Shown piece after piece: positions 6,282 to 7,952 of a stretch of DNA of 7,952 nt. This DNA is from an uncultured Comamonadaceae bacterium. GTDB lineage: Bacteria; Pseudomonadota; Gammaproteobacteria; Burkholderiales; Burkholderiaceae. Each line of letters starts with the position of its first letter. Positions within the stretch are counted from its first letter, which is position 1. Below the pieces are notes generated by a model that was not told the origin of the DNA, made no database searches, and saw only the letters and a list, made by a program, of their open reading frames with translations. The stretch lies in contig CAMLQP010000130.1 of assembly GCA_946482115.1 (NCBI GenBank), positions 1 through 7,952 of the forward strand. The letters run 5' to 3'. The position numbers and the translations under genes are program-made.

Positions 6282-6310
6282 ATTATCCCGACCGACCGTT
6301 CGGGTGTTCC
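6282..6310 (-). promoter_or_regulatory. Candidate nudJ promoter, possibly giving a leaderless mRNA
   Basis: On the minus strand GATAAT (6282-6287, 5 of 6 matches to the -10 box) is preceded at 17 bases by GGAACA (6305-6310, 3 of 6). The -10 box ends 6 bases before the A of the ATG at 6275, so transcription would start at or beside the start codon. No convincing Shine-Dalgarno lies between the box and the ATG. Confidence 0.4.
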
Positions 6311-6379
6311 TTTCAACGGGACCTCCTGCCGCATCATGAAATGCCGGGTGTGCTCCTGGGGGACGGGCGCGTTCGGTGC

Positions 6380-6410
6380 TTGGTACAAACCCTTGTGCGA
6401 CAAGGGCTTG
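6380..6410. other. Hairpin with CCCTTG/CAAGGG stem in the 272-base intergenic region
   Basis: CAAACCCTTG (6386-6395) pairs with CAAGGGCTTG (6401-6410) around the 5-base loop TGCGA. Nine of ten pairs match, with a perfect 6-bp core. No U-tract follows on either strand, so it is not an intrinsic terminator. It is the first of four hairpins between nudJ and the secreted-protein gene. Confidence 0.5.
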
Positions 6411-6443
6411 CAGATGGTGAAGGCCGGAGGGGCGTCGGTTAAG

Positions 6444-6539
6444 CTGGCGCGCTGCCAGGAGTGCCCAGGAATGGGCGCTGGCGCCGACCAGGGACGGCGT
6501 CCGGCTGGCAAAACAGACGACACCGGGCGGAGGGCCCGG
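6444..6539 (+). promoter_or_regulatory. Structured leader of the secreted-protein gene with GGA motifs in hairpin loops
   Basis: Three further hairpins follow in order: CTGGC/GCCAG (6444-6458); GTGCCCA/TGGGCGC closed by a GGAA tetraloop (6461-6478, one G-U pair); and CCGGGC/GCCCGG with loop GGAGG (6523-6539). The last loop is the only Shine-Dalgarno-like sequence before the ATG at 6548, 14 bases from it. GGA exposed in hairpin loops is the known recognition feature of CsrA/RsmA. I found no convincing promoter hexamers for this gene. The rest of 6276-6547 shows no gene. Confidence 0.35.
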
Positions 6540-6547
6540 CATACACG

Positions 6548-7294
6548 ATGGGAAACAACAAGATGTCCAGAAGAATGTGGAAGGCAACGGTCTGCGGGTG
6601 GATGCTGTGGGGTGCGGTGACCAGCCACGCGGCCGAGTTTTCGGTTGGGCGGGTCGACATCCGCTTCGCCGACGAGGGCTGGAAGGAAGTGCCGCTGCCG
6701 GATCGCGCGCAGAACTACGGGGGAGAAAAGTCGGGTGCGCTGGCGGTGCAGGCCAAGCTGTTTGTTCGCGAGCAGGACGCCAGCGGAACGCCGGTGTTGG
6801 TTCTCGTGAGCACCAACTCGGCCGGAATGGGCGGTGGCCGGGGTGGCTACATGGCTTATTCGCCCAACTGCAAGTCGGATGAACACAACTACCGCGAAGG
6901 CAATGAAGGCTTCAATGCATCGTTTCTCCAGTGTCTGACCGTGACGCCCAGGTACAACGGCGCCAGCGTGATCAAGGCCCTGGCGCCTCAGCTGGAAGGC
7001 GCCCTCAAGACCGAAGGCGCCGAGATGCCGCCGTTCTACACCGTGTGGAGCCGGCACGCGATCTCCACGGGCTCGTTCGTGGACGTGCGCGTCTTCACGG
7101 TGCTTCCGATCAGCGCCGACGGCGCTGCGGCCGGTGGCGCGCTACCCAAGGACGTGTCGCCCGCCCATGTGGTGTGGGGCCGCCAGCTCAAGGACGCAGT
7201 CAAGAGCAGCGTCTATTCGCTCTCCGGTCGTCTGGACATGCCGCCCATCAAGCTGGTTGCACCGCCTCAGCCTGCCGCGGGCGGCGGTGGCTGA
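6548..7294 (+). CDS. Secreted or periplasmic protein of unknown function
   Basis: I do not recognise this 248-residue protein. Residues 1-28 are a signal peptide: basic SRR, then a short hydrophobic core, cleavage likely after SHA before AEFSVG. The mature part starts with a beta-rich segment (FSVGRVDIRFADEGWKEVPL) and has a glycine-rich turn at 92-100 (AGMGGGRGG). It holds two cysteines, C108 and C129, that could form a disulfide. It ends in a low-complexity tail, PPQPAAGGGG. No catalytic motif, lipobox or later membrane segment is visible. The first in-frame ATG with a complete signal peptide is at 6548; ATG at 6563 would give MSRRMWK and is nearly as good. A terminator hairpin overlaps the stop codon, so it forms a single-gene unit before pntA. 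Confidence 0.8.
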   Translation: MGNNKMSRRMWKATVCGWMLWGAVTSHAAEFSVGRVDIRFADEGWKEVPLPDRAQNYGGEKSGALAVQAKLFVREQDASGTPVLVLVSTNSAGMGGGRGGYMAYSPNCKSDEHNYREGNEGFNASFLQCLTVTPRYNGASVIKALAPQLEGALKTEGAEMPPFYTVWSRHAISTGSFVDVRVFTVLPISADGAAAGGALPKDVSPAHVVWGRQLKDAVKSSVYSLSGRLDMPPIKLVAPPQPAAGGGG

Positions 7295-7317
7295 CCCGAC
7301 GCACCGCCCTGTTTTTT
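7283..7317 (+). terminator. Intrinsic terminator after the secreted-protein gene
   Basis: GGCGGTG (7283-7289) pairs perfectly with CACCGCC (7302-7308) across a 12-base loop, followed two bases later by six T (7312-7317). The 5' arm lies within the last glycine codons, so the stop codon falls in the loop. It separates this gene from pntA, whose start is only 26 bases further on. Confidence 0.65.
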
Positions 7318-7342
7318 GAACTCCCTGCATCAAGGACCTTCC

Positions 7343-7952
7343 ATGACCACTGGCGCACCGACCGACACCGCCGCAGCCACCCCGCAGCGCATCGGCATCC
7401 CCCGTGAAACCTTTCCCGGCGAAAAACGCGTGGCCACCGTGCCCGACGTCGTCACCAAACTCGCCAAGCTGGGCTTCGGCGTGGTGGTGGAAACCGGTGC
7501 GGGCGAACTGGCGGATCTCTCCGACGATGCCTACCGCGAGGCCGGCGCCAGCATCGCAGGCTCGACCGCCGAGCTCTGGAACACCGCTGACATCGTCTTC
7601 AAGGTGCGCCCGCCCACCGCCGACGAGGTGGCGCTGATGCACGCCGGGCAGACGCTGATCGGCTTTGTCTGGCCGGCGCAGAACCCGGACCTGATGCAGC
7701 AGCTGGCGGCGAAGAAGGTCACGGTGCTGGCCATCGACTGCCTGCCGCGCACGCTCAGCCGCGCGCAGAAGATGGACGCGCTGACCTCCATGGCCGGCGT
7801 CAGCGGCTACCGCGCCGTGGTCGAGGCGGCCAACGCCTTCGGCCGCTTCTTCAACGGCCAGATCACCGCCGCGGGCAAGGTGCCGCCGGCCAAGGTGTTC
7901 ATCGCCGGTGCCGGCGTGGCCGGCCTGGCCGCCATCGGCGCGGCCGCCAGCC
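7343..7952 (+). CDS. pntA: NAD(P) transhydrogenase subunit alpha, 5' part only
   Basis: The gene runs off the right edge; 203 codons are visible. The proton-translocating transhydrogenase couples hydride transfer from NADH to NADP+ to the proton gradient, and the alpha subunit carries the NAD(H)-binding domain. The visible part has the family start IGIPRETFPGEKRVATVP (residues 17-34), then VKVRP-like FKVRPP (86-91), the conserved ALTSMAGVSGYRAVVEAA (146-163), and FIAGAGVAGLAAIGAAAS (186-203) with the dinucleotide-binding GAGVAG (189-194). The start at 7343 has AAGGA 6 bases upstream. An N-terminal extension of about 15 residues precedes the conserved domain. Whether this is the long single alpha subunit or the short PntAA form cannot be seen here. 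Its promoter must lie in or before the terminator region, because only 25 bases separate the T-tract from the ATG. Confidence 0.96.
   Translation, partial: MTTGAPTDTAAATPQRIGIPRETFPGEKRVATVPDVVTKLAKLGFGVVVETGAGELADLSDDAYREAGASIAGSTAELWNTADIVFKVRPPTADEVALMHAGQTLIGFVWPAQNPDLMQQLAAKKVTVLAIDCLPRTLSRAQKMDALTSMAGVSGYRAVVEAANAFGRFFNGQITAAGKVPPAKVFIAGAGVAGLAAIGAAAS

Noticed and set aside
5775..6620. 281-codon plus-strand frame over nudJ and the intergenic region
   Set aside because: It lies opposite a well-supported Nudix gene and its translation has no family features.

Overview
The window is GC-rich DNA with dense, tightly spaced genes. Protein resemblance and gene content suggest a betaproteobacterium of the Burkholderiales, probably Comamonadaceae such as Hydrogenophaga or a relative. 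That placement is inference from the sequence alone. Coding density is high. The longest stretch without a gene is about 270 bases (6276-6547). I saw no mobile element, CRISPR array, tRNA or rRNA.

Positions 561-5781 hold a quinoprotein alcohol oxidation module. On the minus strand lie exaA (PQQ-dependent alcohol dehydrogenase, 1718-3604), an exported pentapeptide-repeat protein (1034-1642) and a PedF-type cytochrome c (561-1031). Divergent from exaA, across a 199-base control region, is a two-component pair on the plus strand. It consists of a membrane histidine kinase with a MoxY-like periplasmic sensor region (3804-5159) and an overlapping NarL/LuxR-type response regulator (5134-5781). The likely scheme is that the kinase senses a periplasmic or membrane signal and phosphorylates the regulator, which activates exaA. 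ExaA then oxidises alcohols in the periplasm and passes electrons through the cytochrome to the respiratory chain. PQQ synthesis genes and an aldehyde dehydrogenase are not in the window.

The regulatory layout is the most informative non-coding part. The exaA/kinase gap carries two exact CCCGGGAAAA repeats and a degenerate third copy, all at a 22-base period and ending over the -35 region of a candidate exaA promoter. A strong intrinsic terminator sits between exaA and the pentapeptide gene. Its U-tract runs almost into the next start codon, which has no Shine-Dalgarno sequence, so the downstream pair is probably expressed at a reduced or conditional level.

The flanks are less specialised. 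Left of the module is the 5' part of a pyridoxamine-phosphate-oxidase-like flavoprotein gene (minus, runs off the left edge) with its own candidate promoter. Right of it are nudJ (minus, possibly leaderless), a secreted protein of unknown function preceded by a hairpin-rich leader, a terminator, and the 5' part of pntA (NAD(P) transhydrogenase alpha subunit, runs off the right edge).
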